Of a stretch of 64,000 nt of DNA, positions 1-8,674 are shown piece by piece. Both the position numbers and the translations under genes were made by a program. The notes under the pieces are model-generated. The model saw nothing but the letters and a program-made list of their open reading frames with translations, made no database searches and had not been told where the DNA came from. This DNA comes from Oleispirillum sp963678075 (GTDB taxonomy: Bacteria; Pseudomonadota; Alphaproteobacteria; Rhodospirillales; Rhodospirillaceae), in contig CAXXPK010000003.1 of assembly GCA_963678075.2 (NCBI GenBank), positions 992,001-1,056,000 of the forward strand, written 5' to 3'. Within the stretch, counting starts at the first letter, position 1. The number at the start of each line of letters is the position of its first letter.

Positions 1-685
1 ACAAGTCGGCGATGGAAGCGGTGGATCGCACCGGTGGCGAGATCTTCGCGCAGACCGTGGATGACGTTCTGAAATGCGACAAGAGCCTCTCTTTCGGCAA
101 CGGCGATCCGAATTAGACCTCCGGCTTTTTGGTGCCAAGCTTCTATATCTTCGCCAAGAACAAGGTCGATCCCAAGGCTCGCTTCAAGGTGGTGCGCAAT
201 GCCAGCCACGAGGTCAACGCCATGGCGGTGGCCAACAAGCAAGTCGATGTCGCCACCAACAATACCGAATCCATCGATCGCCTGAAGGCGGCACATCCGA
301 AGGAAGCCGGCGAGATCCGTGAAATCTGGCGCTCCCCGTTGATCCCCGCCAATCCGATCGTCTGGCGCAAGAATCTGGATACCGATGCCAAGGAAAAGAT
401 TTATTCCTTCTTCCTGCGTTACGGCCGTACCGGCGATCTGAAGCAGATCACGCACGAACGCGATGTCCTGACCAAGATGTCCTCGGGTTGGGCGCCGTTC
501 ATCGCGTCGTCGGATTTGCAACTGATCCCGATCCGGCAGATGCAGGTCTTCCGCGACAAGATGAAACTGGAGGCCAACACCCAGGTCGACTCCAAGGAGA
601 GGCCGAGAAGATCGCCAACCTGGACGCCCAGCTTAAGGTCTTGGAAGACCTGGCGAAGGTTTCCGACTTCCGCAAAGCTCAGTGA
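1..685 (+). pseudogene. phnD: phosphonate ABC transporter substrate-binding protein PhnD, 5'-partial and broken
   Basis: Remnant of the periplasmic phosphonate-binding protein of the PhnCDE importer; the window opens inside it. The third forward frame gives PhnD blocks in family order: SAMEAVDR, FAQTV, LSFGNGDPN, TSGFLVP, VANKQVDVATNN, SPLIP, SSDLQL. Three lesions are visible. About 28 residues expected between FAQTV and LSFGNGDPN are missing. A TAG at 114-116 stands where the family has the Ser of GDPNSTSG (TCG to TAG needs one change). Around 590-605 the frame changes, after which EAEKIANLDAQLKVLEDL continues to TGA at 683-685. With three independent lesions it cannot encode a working binding protein. 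Family assignment is firm; exact deletion ends would need an alignment. Confidence 0.88.
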
Positions 686-756
686 TCACGGCAACCACCG
701 AGCGCCCGGGGGCTTGGTTCCCGGGCGGTCGTCTGTTCGCGTGAAAAGGACCGATC

Positions 757-1500
757 ATGGAAGATTCCCTCTCTTCGTCCCGCCAATTCTCGCGTGACGC
801 CACGATTTCCTTACCGGTCGGCGATCGTCGGGGACGACTTCTGAAGACGATCGGTTGGGCGGTGTTCTGCCTGGCGTTGATGGGGTCCTGGCAGGGGGCG
901 GAGATGCGGCCCCTCGACTTGTTTTCCTATGCCGGCAACATGAAGGTCTTTGCCGACGGTTTCTTTCTCCCCGATTTCACGCAGTGGCGGATGTTTGTCG
1001 AGAAAATGCTGGTGACCCTGCAAATCGCCTTGTGGGGGACGGTTCTGGCGGCGGTCGCGGCAATACCGTTTGGTATTCTGTCGGCGGAAAACGTTACGCC
1101 GTGGTGGATCTGTCAGCCGGTGCGGCGCCTGATGGATTCATTCCGCGCGATCAACGAAATGGTTTTCGCCATGCTGTTTTCCGAGGCGGTGGAGGCGGTC
1201 GATCCCCGCCCGGTGGAAGGCATTCGCGCCACCGGCGCGCATCCGGTGCAAGAGGTCATTTTCGGTATTATCCCACAGGTTCTGCCGCTGTGGATTTCGT
1301 ATTCGTTGTACCGCTTCGAATCCAACGTGCGCTCGGCGACGGTGGTCGGCCTGGTCGGGGCGGGTGGCATCGGGGTGGTGTTATGGGAGGATATTCGCGG
1401 CTTCAATTACAGCGAAACCGCCGCAGTGATGTTGATAATCGTCTTGACCGTGACCTTGCTTGACCTGTCTTCGCAGCGATTGCGCAAGCTGTTCACCTGA
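757..1500 (+). CDS. phnE: phosphonate ABC transporter permease PhnE, open frame with internal deletion
   Basis: Inner-membrane permease of the phosphonate importer, following phnD on the same strand after 71 bases. The open frame codes for 247 residues with PhnE motifs: SWQGAEM near 47, VTLQIALWGT near 88, QPVRRLMDSFRAINE near 113-127, EAVEAVDPRPVEGIRATGAHP (the EAA-type loop), YRFESNVRSATVVG and LSQRLRKLF-like end. Known family members carry about 26 residues between FAMLF and SEAVEA (a transmembrane helix plus a GPFAGVLAL-like segment and a KL(L/F) before SEAVEA); here FAMLF joins directly to SEAVEA. The frame is kept, but a helix and the approach to the coupling loop are gone, so transport is unlikely. 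It probably is a decayed gene despite the open frame. Confidence 0.85.
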   Translation: MEDSLSSSRQFSRDATISLPVGDRRGRLLKTIGWAVFCLALMGSWQGAEMRPLDLFSYAGNMKVFADGFFLPDFTQWRMFVEKMLVTLQIALWGTVLAAVAAIPFGILSAENVTPWWICQPVRRLMDSFRAINEMVFAMLFSEAVEAVDPRPVEGIRATGAHPVQEVIFGIIPQVLPLWISYSLYRFESNVRSATVVGLVGAGGIGVVLWEDIRGFNYSETAAVMLIIVLTVTLLDLSSQRLRKLFT

Positions 1501-1899
1501 CCGCATGCAGGAAGGCGGCGGTTGCTTCGGCAAGATCGTCGTATCGGCGGTGATTCTTATCGGCGGCAGGGAAGGATAGCGCGTCAGGGCCGCGGCAAAG
1601 ACCCCGCGCGAACCGCTGACCACGACGTCGATGCCGTCTCTTATCCAGGTGTCGATTTCGATGCCGATGCCATAGGACCAGCCGTGACTGTCCCAGCACA
1701 GGGAGAAGCCGCCCGCCGCTCGTCGGGTTGAGAATTCCGCAGCGCTGAGAGCGACGTGGTTTTCGGTCGGGTCAGTGGGGCGGGTGATGTAACGGTGCGC
1801 GAACCACAGAGTCGGCGGAGCCTGTCGTCGTGCCGTCGCCAACACGCTGTCCTTGCCCGCGCCCGAAGGGCCGACGACGTAAATCAATCGTCCGTTCAT
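1493..1899 (-). pseudogene. phnN: ribose 1,5-bisphosphate phosphokinase PhnN, internal frameshifting deletion
   Basis: PhnN makes PRPP from ribose 1,5-bisphosphate at the end of the C-P lyase pathway. From ATG at 1899 the frame shows RLIYVVGPSGAGKDS (P-loop), FAHRYITRP, ENHVALS and YGIGIEID, all PhnN hallmarks, to about residue 120 (ITADTTI). Beyond this the same frame runs antisense into phnE without a family-like end. In another frame DLAEATAAFLHAVR followed by TGA at 1495-1493 resembles the normal PhnN C-terminus. The simplest reading is an internal out-of-frame deletion of roughly 45-50 codons near 1530. The 3' end overlaps the convergent phnE stop. Confidence 0.8.
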
Positions 1900-1928
1900 T
1901 TTTCTCATCCCCGTGAAAGGTTTCATTG

Positions 1929-2559
1929 ATGAGCCCAGATAAACTTGGACCCGACGCCTTGGTCGATCCGTCCGCCGAGGTGCGAGACTGCGTCCTTGGC
2001 CCCTATACCGAAATCGGGCCGCGCTTGCCGTATCGCGGAAACCGTCTTTGGCGCCTACAGCTATGTCGCCGGCGATGCCGAGATCATTTACACGTGCATC
2101 GGTAAATTTGTGTCGATCGCCTCGCACACCCGCATTAATCCCGGAAATCACCCGATGGACTGGGCCTCGCAACACCATTTTTCGTATCGGGCATCGGCCT
2201 ATGGCCTCGGCGACGACGACGCCGCGTTTTTCGACTGGCGACGCGCCCATGGGGTCGAGATCGGTCATGACGCCTGGGTCGGTCACGGCGCGGTGGTGAT
2301 GCCAGGACGGCGTGTCGGCATCGGCGCGGTGGTCGGATCGGGGAGCATCGTGATCAAGGACGTGCCGGACTATGCCGTCTGTATTGGAAATCCAGGGCGG
2401 ATCTTGCGCTATCGTTTCGGCGAGGCGGCGCGGGACTCGCTGAAGCGCATCGCCTGGTGGGATTGGCCGCATGAAGTCCTGGCCACCGCGCTCAAGGACT
2501 TCCGTGGGGGGTCGGTCGAGTCCTTTTGTGAGAGGCATGATCCCCTGTGGAGCAAATAG
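1929..2559 (+). pseudogene. phosphonate-operon hexapeptide-repeat acyltransferase, frameshifted
   Basis: Left-handed beta-helix acyltransferase of the kind found in alphaproteobacterial phn operons (xenobiotic acetyltransferase type). From ATG at 1929 the frame reads a normal start with DPSAEVRDCVLGPYTEIG, then leaves homology; the next frame picks up at CRIAETVFGAYSYVAGDA and continues to the stop with hexapeptide turns (IGHDAWVGHGAVVMPG, VGIGAVVGSGSIVIKDV) and a WWDWP motif. One extra T at 2025-2026 explains the shift. The gene is divergent from phnN, 29 bases apart. An internal TTG start could make a protein without the first turns, but no ribosome binding site supports this. Confidence 0.8.
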
Positions 2560-2562
2560 TTG

Positions 2563-3268
2563 CTAATTGAAGTTAAACCTATCAATCAAGCGAAACGGTG
2601 CCCCGGAACGATCCTGAACGAAGACGCAGGCGCTTTCGACCGGCAGGGGACGCGCCGTAATCGGTCCGAACCAATCACGCGCCGCCGCCAGGATATCGGC
2701 GCGCAACCCGGGATCGGTGACCTGATCCGACAGGGTGATGTGAAAGCGATAGGAATCGAGGACGTAGGGGGATCCCCAGGTTCTTAGGTACTCCCGTTCG
2801 CGTGGCGACAGATTGTCGATGCGGCGGCGGGCGAGTTCGGTTTCCGAGGGGGGCACGGAAGCGGTCCAGCGCAAGCACGCAGCGGCCCGCCATGTCATGC
2901 AGGGGAAGGCAGGGCGCGGTCGGCAGTAAGGCGACGAAGCCGCCCAGGGTTCCCACCGCCAGCCCCGGCAGGTCGAAGGGGGGGTCGTCCGCCGCCCAGT
3001 CCCTCGCCGCGTTCAGGAATTCCGCCTCGCCGGAGCCCTCGGCCAGATGGATCGGGGCCTTGATCGTCGCGTGCAGGCCATAGCGGCGGGGGGACACCGT
3101 CAGAGCGGCCAGAGCGCCCGGTGAAAAGCCGTGGATCTCTGGGTGCGGCATGGCGCTGTCGGCGTGGGCATCGCGTCCCAGCCAGGCGCTGCCCAGTGAC
3201 CACAGGGTTTCCCCTTCGTTTGGGGCGTAATACACGGCATAACGGGGAAAGGCGGGACCCTCGCGCAT
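2563..3268 (-). pseudogene. DUF1045 phosphonate-operon protein, frameshifted
   Basis: Member of the DUF1045 family (2H-phosphoesterase-like) that accompanies phn genes. It starts at ATG 3268 behind AAGAAGGACGG and shows RYAVYYAPNEG, LWSLGSAWLGRDA, HPEIHGFSPG and YGLHATIKAP (an HxT-type motif). At a run of six Gs near 2858-2863 (plus strand) the frame changes; the second frame carries ELARRRIDNLSPREREYL, SYRFHITLSD (second HxT motif) and FVQDRSGAPFRLIDRF to the end at 2563. A single extra base in the homopolymer explains it, so this one lesion could be a sequencing error. It follows the phnL-phnM chimera on the same strand and ends against the convergent transferase gene. Confidence 0.82.
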
Positions 3269-3285
3269 TCGTTCCGTCCTTCTTT

Positions 3286-4818
3286 CTAAGACACCTGGAT
3301 TCCGGTGCGCCAGACTTGACGCACCACCGGAAGCCCGGTCAGCACTTTCACCCGCAGCAGGTCGGCGCGCCGACCCGGTGCGATGCAACCGCGATCGTTC
3401 AGGCCGATCATTTTGGCGATATTGCCCGAAACCATGGCCGCCGCCTGGGGTAGGGACAGGCCGATCTCCTCCCACAGTAGGAAGGCGGCGTGTAGCAGGC
3501 TGACCGGTACGTAATCCGACGACAGGGCATCCAATAAGCCTTCCTTGGCCAATTCCCGGGCCGAAACTTTGCCGGAGTGCGAGGCGCCACGGACCACGTT
3601 GGGCGAGCCCAGAATCGTCTTCAGCCCCAGTTCGTGGGCGCGGCGGGCGGCGTTAAGGGTTGTCGGGAATTCCGAAATCATCGCGCCCTCGCGTGCCGCT
3701 TCGTCAACTTGGCCGGTTTCGGTGTCGTCGTGGGTGGCCATAATCAGGTTGCGCGCGCGGCAAAGGGCGACGATCTCGCGGCGAGGGGCTTCGCCGAAGC
3801 GTTCGCGGGCGGTGGTCATTTTGTCCAGGCGGGCCAGAACCATGGCCTCGGGCAGGTATTCGGCCTTGTGGTACTGTAGCCAGTGGGAGAGTTCCCGCCA
3901 CTGCCGCTGGCCGGGGGTGTGATCCATCAGCGACACCACCCGCACCAGCGGGTTGTCAAGGTGCGGTCGCGCCAGATCGACCACGGATTCGCCCACCACT
4001 TTGCAGCGCAGGTGTAGCTTATGATCGGCGCGCAGGATGTCCTGCTCCAGGTTGTGGGCGACACCCGCGATGCTGTCGTTGATGAAGGTATCGCGTCCCG
4101 GCTTGTGCGTCTCGCCGATGCTGATCGCATCCAGTGCTTGGGTCAGATCGAAGAGCCGGTCGGCGACGGCGTCGCGGGTCGGGGCGTCGTGAAAAATGCC
4201 GACGATCGCCGCGCCGCGGGCCTTTGCCTCGGCGATCAGCGCGACGACGATGGCGCGGTTGTCCGCGTCCAGGGAAGCGGTGGGTTCGTCCAGCAACAGC
4301 GCCGGGGTCGGCGCGATCGGGCCGTGCGCGATGTTGACGCGTTGCTGTTCGCCGCCCGAGAAGGTGGCGGGGGCCAGCAACCACAGGCGCTCGGGAATAT
4401 TCAGGCGCTCCAGCATCGCGGCGGCGACGATCCGTGCCTCCGCCTCGGGGGCGCCACGCCGTAACAGCGGTTCGGCGACCACGTCCAGGGTCGATACGCG
4501 GGGGATTACCCGCAGGAATTGGCTGACATAGCCCAGCGTCCGACGCCGGATCTGCAGCACGGTACGAGTGTCGGCGGACAGAATGTCGATCATCCGGCCA
4601 TCGTGGCGAACCCGGATTTCCCCGGTGTCGGGCAGGATGTTGGCGTACATGGCGCGCGGCAGGGTGGACTTGCCGACCCCCGACGGGCCGTGCAGCATGA
4701 CGCACTCGCCCGCCGCGACCTCCAGCGACAGATCGTGGAATACCGGAATGCGCACGCCGCCCTGGGTGTGCAGGGTAAAGGTCTTGGCGACCCCATGAAC
4801 GGAAAGCATCGCGGTCAT
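3286..4818 (-). CDS. phnL-phnM: PhnL-PhnM in-frame chimera created by deletion
   Basis: A 510-residue open frame. Residues 1-227 are PhnL, an ABC-type ATPase-like subunit of the C-P lyase complex: Walker A GPSGVGKST near 44, signature FSGGEQQRVNIA near 153, Walker B PALLLDEPTASLD near 172, then IVGIFHDAPTRDAVADRLFD near the PhnL end. From about 228 the protein is PhnM, the triphosphonate diphosphohydrolase: ALDAISIGETHKPGRD, RADHKLHLRC, VSLMDHTPGQRQW, ATHDDTE and GSPNVVRG. PhnM normally has about 100 more residues at its N-terminus, including the first metal-binding histidines (HTDN region). These and the intergenic junction are gone, fusing the genes near 4137. PhnM activity is therefore not expected; PhnL folding might survive. 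Confidence 0.85.
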   Translation of the reverse strand: MTAMLSVHGVAKTFTLHTQGGVRIPVFHDLSLEVAAGECVMLHGPSGVGKSTLPRAMYANILPDTGEIRVRHDGRMIDILSADTRTVLQIRRRTLGYVSQFLRVIPRVSTLDVVAEPLLRRGAPEAEARIVAAAMLERLNIPERLWLLAPATFSGGEQQRVNIAHGPIAPTPALLLDEPTASLDADNRAIVVALIAEAKARGAAIVGIFHDAPTRDAVADRLFDLTQALDAISIGETHKPGRDTFINDSIAGVAHNLEQDILRADHKLHLRCKVVGESVVDLARPHLDNPLVRVVSLMDHTPGQRQWRELSHWLQYHKAEYLPEAMVLARLDKMTTARERFGEAPRREIVALCRARNLIMATHDDTETGQVDEAAREGAMISEFPTTLNAARRAHELGLKTILGSPNVVRGASHSGKVSARELAKEGLLDALSSDYVPVSLLHAAFLLWEEIGLSLPQAAAMVSGNIAKMIGLNDRGCIAPGRRADLLRVKVLTGLPVVRQVWRTGIQVS

Positions 4819-4820
4819 CG

Positions 4821-5633
4821 TCACACCTGTAGAACCGAGGAAACCAGAAGCTGGGTATAGGGGTGGTGCGGGTCGTCCAGCACCTGATCGGTCAGGCCGT
4901 GCTCGACCACCCGGCCACTTTTCATCACCATCAGGCGATGCGCCAGCAGACGCGCCACCGCCAGGTCGTGGGTGACGACGATGCAGGCGGTACCCAGCTC
5001 GTCCACCAGTCCGCGAATCAGGTCCAGCAGTCGCGCCTGCACCGAAACGTCCAGGCCGCCGGTGGGCTCGTCCATGAACACCAGGCGCGGCCCGGTGACC
5101 AGGGTGCGGGCGATTTGCAGGCGTTGCTGCATGCCGCCGGAAAAACGCGTCGGCAGGTCGTCGGTGCGTTGGGTGTCGATTTCGACGCAGGACAGCCAGG
5201 ACATCGCCTCGGCGCGGATGCCGCCGTAATGTCGCGCCCCCGCCGCCATCAGGCGCTCGCCGATGTTGGCCCCGGCGGAAACCCGCAGGCGCAGGCCGTC
5301 GCGCGGGTTTTGATGGACCAGCCCCCATTCTCCGCGCAGGAGGGCGCGTTTGCGTGGTTCCGGCAGGGCACGGAAGTCGAGGATCTTGCCCAGGCGGTCG
5401 CGGTAGAGGATGTCCCCGTCATCGGTTTCGATCTGCGCCGACAGGCAGTTGAGCAGGGTGGTCTTTCCCGAACCGGACTCGCCGACGATGCCCAGAACCT
5501 CGCCCGGCCACAGGTCGAAGCAAACGTCGCGGAAACCGAGGGCGTCGCCATAGCTCTTGCTCAAGTTCCGTACCCGCAGAAGCGGCGGATCGGTTTCGGC
5601 TTCGGTGGGGTGGGCGACGGCAAGGACGTTCAT
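4821..5633 (-). CDS. phnK: C-P lyase ATPase subunit PhnK
   Basis: ABC-type ATPase that binds the PhnGHIJ core complex and is needed for phosphonate breakdown. The 270-residue frame starts at ATG 5633, overlapping the phnJ stop by four bases, and is complete: Walker A GIVGESGSGKTTLLNCLS near 64, Q-loop HQNPRDGLR, signature RFSGGMQQRLQIAR, Walker B RLVFMDEPTGGLD, and H-loop VVTHDLAVARLL. Length is slightly above the usual 250-260 because of an N-terminal extension before LLRVRNLSKSYG. It is one of only three C-P lyase genes here (with phnG and phnJ) showing no lesion. Confidence 0.92.
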   Translation of the reverse strand: MNVLAVAHPTEAETDPPLLRVRNLSKSYGDALGFRDVCFDLWPGEVLGIVGESGSGKTTLLNCLSAQIETDDGDILYRDRLGKILDFRALPEPRKRALLRGEWGLVHQNPRDGLRLRVSAGANIGERLMAAGARHYGGIRAEAMSWLSCVEIDTQRTDDLPTRFSGGMQQRLQIARTLVTGPRLVFMDEPTGGLDVSVQARLLDLIRGLVDELGTACIVVTHDLAVARLLAHRLMVMKSGRVVEHGLTDQVLDDPHHPYTQLLVSSVLQV

Positions 5634-6499
5634 GACCCGGTCTCCGCCTTGGCATAGGGGGCCGCCATCGGTCCGGCGTGACCGGCGACGCGGCGTTTGT
5701 CGCAATGGTCGGTGTCGGAACACACCATCATCCGGCTTCCCTTGTCGTCGGTCACCACTTCGTCGAGATAGCAGTCGGTGGCGCCGCAGAGGGCGCATCC
5801 CTCGCTCCAGGATTGGATCTCGAAGGGGTGATCCTCGAAGTCGAGGCTGACCACCGAGGTGTGGGGCGGTACCGCGTAGATGCGCTTTTCACGGCCCGCG
5901 CCGAACAGTTGCAGGGCGGGCATGCTATCCATTTTCGGATTGTCGAATTTCGGGATCGGCGATGGCGCCATGATGTAACGACCGTTCACCCGCACCGGAT
6001 AGTCATAGGATTTGACGATACGGCCCATGTGGGCAATGTCCTCGTACAGGCGGACATGCATGATTCCGTATTCGGAAAGGGCGTGCATCTTGCGGGTTTC
6101 GCTTTCGCGCGCCTCCATCCAGCGCAGCGGTTCTGGAATCGGCACCTGATAGACCAGGATCTGGCCCTCGGTCAGGGTGGCTTCCGGGATGCGGTGGCGG
6201 GTCTGAATCAGGGTCGCCGCCGTGGTTTCGGTGGTGGTTTCGATCCCCGCCGTCTTTTGAAAGAAGCAACGGATCGAGACCGCGTTGGTGGTGTCGTCGG
6301 CGCCCTGGTCGATCACCTTCAACACGTCGTCGCCGCCGGTTCCCCAACCATAGGGCAGCGGCATCTCGCGTCCCGCGAAAGGAACCTGGTGGCCAAGGAT
6401 CGCCACCGCCTTCAGGATGGCGCGGCGGATCATCCGCTTCGTCTGTTCGTCGAGATAGGCGAAGTTGTAGCCCGGTTCGGCCTGCGGCTGGGCGGTCAT
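5630..6499 (-). CDS. phnJ: C-P lyase radical SAM catalytic subunit PhnJ
   Basis: Catalytic subunit of carbon-phosphorus lyase, cleaving the C-P bond by radical chemistry. The 289-residue frame from ATG 6499 is intact. It has YLDEQTKRMIRRAILKAVA and GREMPLPYGWGTGG around the glycyl-radical region, and the unusual cluster motif CX2CX21CX5C (CALC, then a Cys before SDTDHC) near residues 241-272. The start overlaps the phnI stop by four bases and the stop overlaps the phnK start, as expected for a tightly coupled operon. Its integrity next to broken phnI and phnH suggests that decay is recent. Confidence 0.93.
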   Translation of the reverse strand: MTAQPQAEPGYNFAYLDEQTKRMIRRAILKAVAILGHQVPFAGREMPLPYGWGTGGDDVLKVIDQGADDTTNAVSIRCFFQKTAGIETTTETTAATLIQTRHRIPEATLTEGQILVYQVPIPEPLRWMEARESETRKMHALSEYGIMHVRLYEDIAHMGRIVKSYDYPVRVNGRYIMAPSPIPKFDNPKMDSMPALQLFGAGREKRIYAVPPHTSVVSLDFEDHPFEIQSWSEGCALCGATDCYLDEVVTDDKGSRMMVCSDTDHCDKRRVAGHAGPMAAPYAKAETGS

Positions 6500-7596
6500 G
6501 ACGCGCTTTCCCTTTCGCGGGTGTTGTGTGGCTGGCTGTCGCGCAGGGCGCGGACGTTGACCAATTCGCCCTGGAAATCGACGTAGTGCGGCAGCTTCAA
6601 GTGTTGCAGGAAGCCCGAGGCCTCGACGTTGTCGGTGTGGTTGAGCACGAATTCCTCGTCCTGCGCGGGAAACCGCCGTTCCTCGTCGAAATCGTCGGCG
6701 CGCAAGGCGCGATCGACGATCGCCATGGACATGGCCTTGCGCTCGCCGTGGCCGAAGGCGAGACCGTAACCACGCGTGAATTGTGGCGACCGGCTTTTCG
6801 AACCGGTGAATTGGGTGATCATCTGGCACTCCGAGACGACGATCCGTCCAATCACGATGGGAAAACCCAGTTCCTCGGGTTCGATTTCGACTTCGATTTC
6901 GCCGATGCGGATTTCTCCGGCAAAGGGGTGGGTGTTGCCGAAGCCGCGTTGCGAGGAATAGGCCACCGCCAGAACGAAGCTCTCGTCGCCGCGCGCCGGA
7001 TTTTGCAGGCGCAGACCGCGTCTGGCGGGGAAGGTCAGCGGTTCGCGGGTCAGATCGCCGACCTCGGCGTCGCCTGTCGCGGAATCCGCCTCGATCAGGC
7101 CTTCCTGGTCGAGAATATCGACGACCCGTGGCATTAAGTCGCCATCGGGAGAAGGGGCGACAGCGGTGGCCGGGGTCGGGTTCTCCCCCTCGGCCAGCAG
7201 GGCGAAGTCGAGAAGGCGGTGTGTGTAGTCGAAGGTCGGACCCAGCACTTGCCCCCCCGGCAGGTCCTTGAAGGTGGAGGAAATGCGGCGTTCGGCCCGC
7301 ATCCGCGCGGTGTCGAGCGGCAGGCTGGTGGCCAGGCGCGGCAGGGTGGTGCGATAGGCGCGCAGCAGGAAAATCGCTTCCACCGCATCGCCGCGCGCCT
7401 GTTTCAGGGCCAGCGCCGCGAGATCTGGATCATAGAGTGATCCTTCCCCCATCACGCGATCGACGGCCAGGGTCATCTATTCGCGAATCTGCGCGACGGT
7501 CAGTTCGGGAATGGATCGGTCGCCGCGCCGGGTTTCCGCCAGCAGGGCGTGGGCGTTGTCGATGGCTTTTTCGCCACCCTTGACCGCGACGTACAT
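6496..7596 (-). pseudogene. phnI: C-P lyase subunit PhnI with early amber stop
   Basis: PhnI is the nucleosidase-like subunit of the C-P lyase core that attaches phosphonate to ATP. From ATG 7596 (AGGTAGGA upstream) the frame reads YVAVKGGEKAIDNAHALL and ELTVAQIRE, then meets TAG at 7479-7477. The same frame resumes at once with TLAVDRVMGEGSLYDPDL and stays intact for 326 codons (LLGPT-like DYTHRLLDF, NPFAGEIR-like block, RGYGLAFGHGERKAM, KLPHYVDFQ). The family has Gln at the stop position, so CAG to TAG would be one change. An ATG directly follows the stop, so reinitiation giving a protein lacking 40 residues is conceivable but unproven. Confidence 0.87.
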
Positions 7597-7603
7597 GGCA
7601 ATC

Positions 7604-8112
7604 CTACCTTTGCATCTGGGCGGTGCGCGGCAAGCCGACGATGCGCCAGGGATCGACCAGAACGATGTCCAGCCCGGTAGGGAACAGCGCATTGATGGCG
7701 TCGCGTCGGTTCCAGAAATCGGCGCCAAGGCCCGTTGCCTCGATAATCCGGCGATCCGCGTCGCGGCCTCATCGATCGACAGCAGCGCGAAGGCCGCTTC
7801 CCCAGGGTGTGCCGCGATCGGGCTGCCGCAGTGAAAAGACAAGAATTGCCGCACGTCCGGGGTGTCCAGGCACAGTTCCAGCCAGATCGGCGTTTCTAGG
7901 TCGAACAGGGTCAAGCACAGCGCCGCCGTGGCCGGATAGAGGGGGGATGGCGCGATCGACAACAGGCCGCGCATGTCCTGGGGACGGCCCGGATACGACA
8001 TCGCGGTCAGCATGCGCCGGAAACATTTCTGTGCGTCGTGGATGGGGTCGGCGAATCCCGGCGAAGGCAGATGCGGCTGCTGCGTTGCGGGGTGCGTGAG
8101 ATATGGGGTCAT
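7604..8112 (-). pseudogene. phnH: C-P lyase subunit PhnH, internal frameshifting deletion
   Basis: PhnH is a subunit of the PhnGHIJ core. The frame from ATG 8112 has GFADPIHDAQKCFRRMLTAMS-like start, PLYPATAALCLTLFD, TPIWLELCLDTPDV and FHCGSPIAAHPGEAAFALL. Near 7745-7790 homology moves to another frame: IIEATGLGADFWNRRDAI, LFPTGLDIVLVD and GLPRTAQ, ending at TAG 7606-7604, just before phnI. The total is about 165 residues where the family has about 195-200, and the GTDEYPD-type segment is absent, so roughly 35-40 codons plus the frame have been lost. The reading 509 bases long is not a multiple of three, in agreement. Confidence 0.83.
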
Positions 8113-8117
8113 CGGGC

Positions 8118-8582
8118 TCAGTCTCCACGGACCATGGTGAAGAAATCGATGCGGGTCGCCGCGGCCTTCCGCCTCTCCGCCTTGTCCCGGGCCTCGATCT
8201 CGGTCTCCAGCGGCGACAGCAGTGCGCGCTCGATTTCCACCGCATGCTCCGGGTGCCGCATCAGAGCATCGAGCACGGCCGCGCATCGGGCTTTCTTGCG
8301 ATCGCGTCCGGCGATATAGGCATGGCCGATGGTGCCGTCGGTCAGGGCGACGGAACAGCGGACCACCGGCATCTCGCCCAGGTTGAATGGCGCCCCGCCG
8401 CCGCCAATGCGACCGCGTACCATGACCAGGCCGACTTCCGGCGGGCGCAGCACGCGGACGGCGTGATCGGCGTCCGTTGTAATCGTTTCCAGGCGCGCGG
8501 TGTTGGCCAGAGCGAACAGACGCATCCAGCGACGCCTGTCCGCGGTCTTCTCTGTGGGCTCTGTGGTGGCGGCGGTGGACAT
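8118..8582 (-). CDS. phnG: C-P lyase subunit PhnG
   Basis: First gene of the minus-strand C-P lyase operon; PhnG is a subunit of the core complex that forms with PhnH, I and J. The 154-residue frame is complete, with VMVRGRIGGGGAPFNLGEM, VRCSVALTDGTIGHAYIAG and GRDRKKA typical of the family. An upstream ATG at 8606 exists in frame, but the perfect palindrome at 8592-8603 looks like an operator and argues for the start at 8582. The stop lies five bases before the phnH start. No lesion seen. Confidence 0.88.
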   Translation of the reverse strand: MSTAATTEPTEKTADRRRWMRLFALANTARLETITTDADHAVRVLRPPEVGLVMVRGRIGGGGAPFNLGEMPVVRCSVALTDGTIGHAYIAGRDRKKARCAAVLDALMRHPEHAVEIERALLSPLETEIEARDKAERRKAAATRIDFFTMVRGD

Positions 8583-8591
8583 CTTCGACCT

Positions 8592-8603
8592 TTGTCTAGA
8601 CAA
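8592..8603. promoter_or_regulatory. palindromic operator, probable PhnF site
   Basis: TTGTCTAGACAA is a perfect 12-base palindrome between the divergent phnG and phnF genes, ten bases before the phnG start. HutC-subgroup GntR regulators, to which PhnF belongs, bind GT-N-TA-N-AC palindromes, and GTCTAGAC fits this. Position and symmetry are seen; binding by this PhnF is inferred. Confidence 0.65.
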
Positions 8604-8674
8604 CATGGGGTAGTCCTATTACAGTCCCTGATGTCGGGGAAAGCCGGAATCCATGAACGTTTTGTGGGGGAACC

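Noticed and set aside
2021..2030. Alternative TTG start at 1945 giving an open acyltransferase frame.
   Set aside because: The first 30 codons from this TTG do not match the family, whereas the ATG at 1929 gives the expected N-terminus in another frame, so a frameshift is the better reading.
3286..5328. 680-residue minus-strand frame as one protein.
   Set aside because: The first 170 codons upstream of 4818 are antisense-like, arginine- and proline-rich, and overlap phnK in another frame. Only 3286-4818 has family content.
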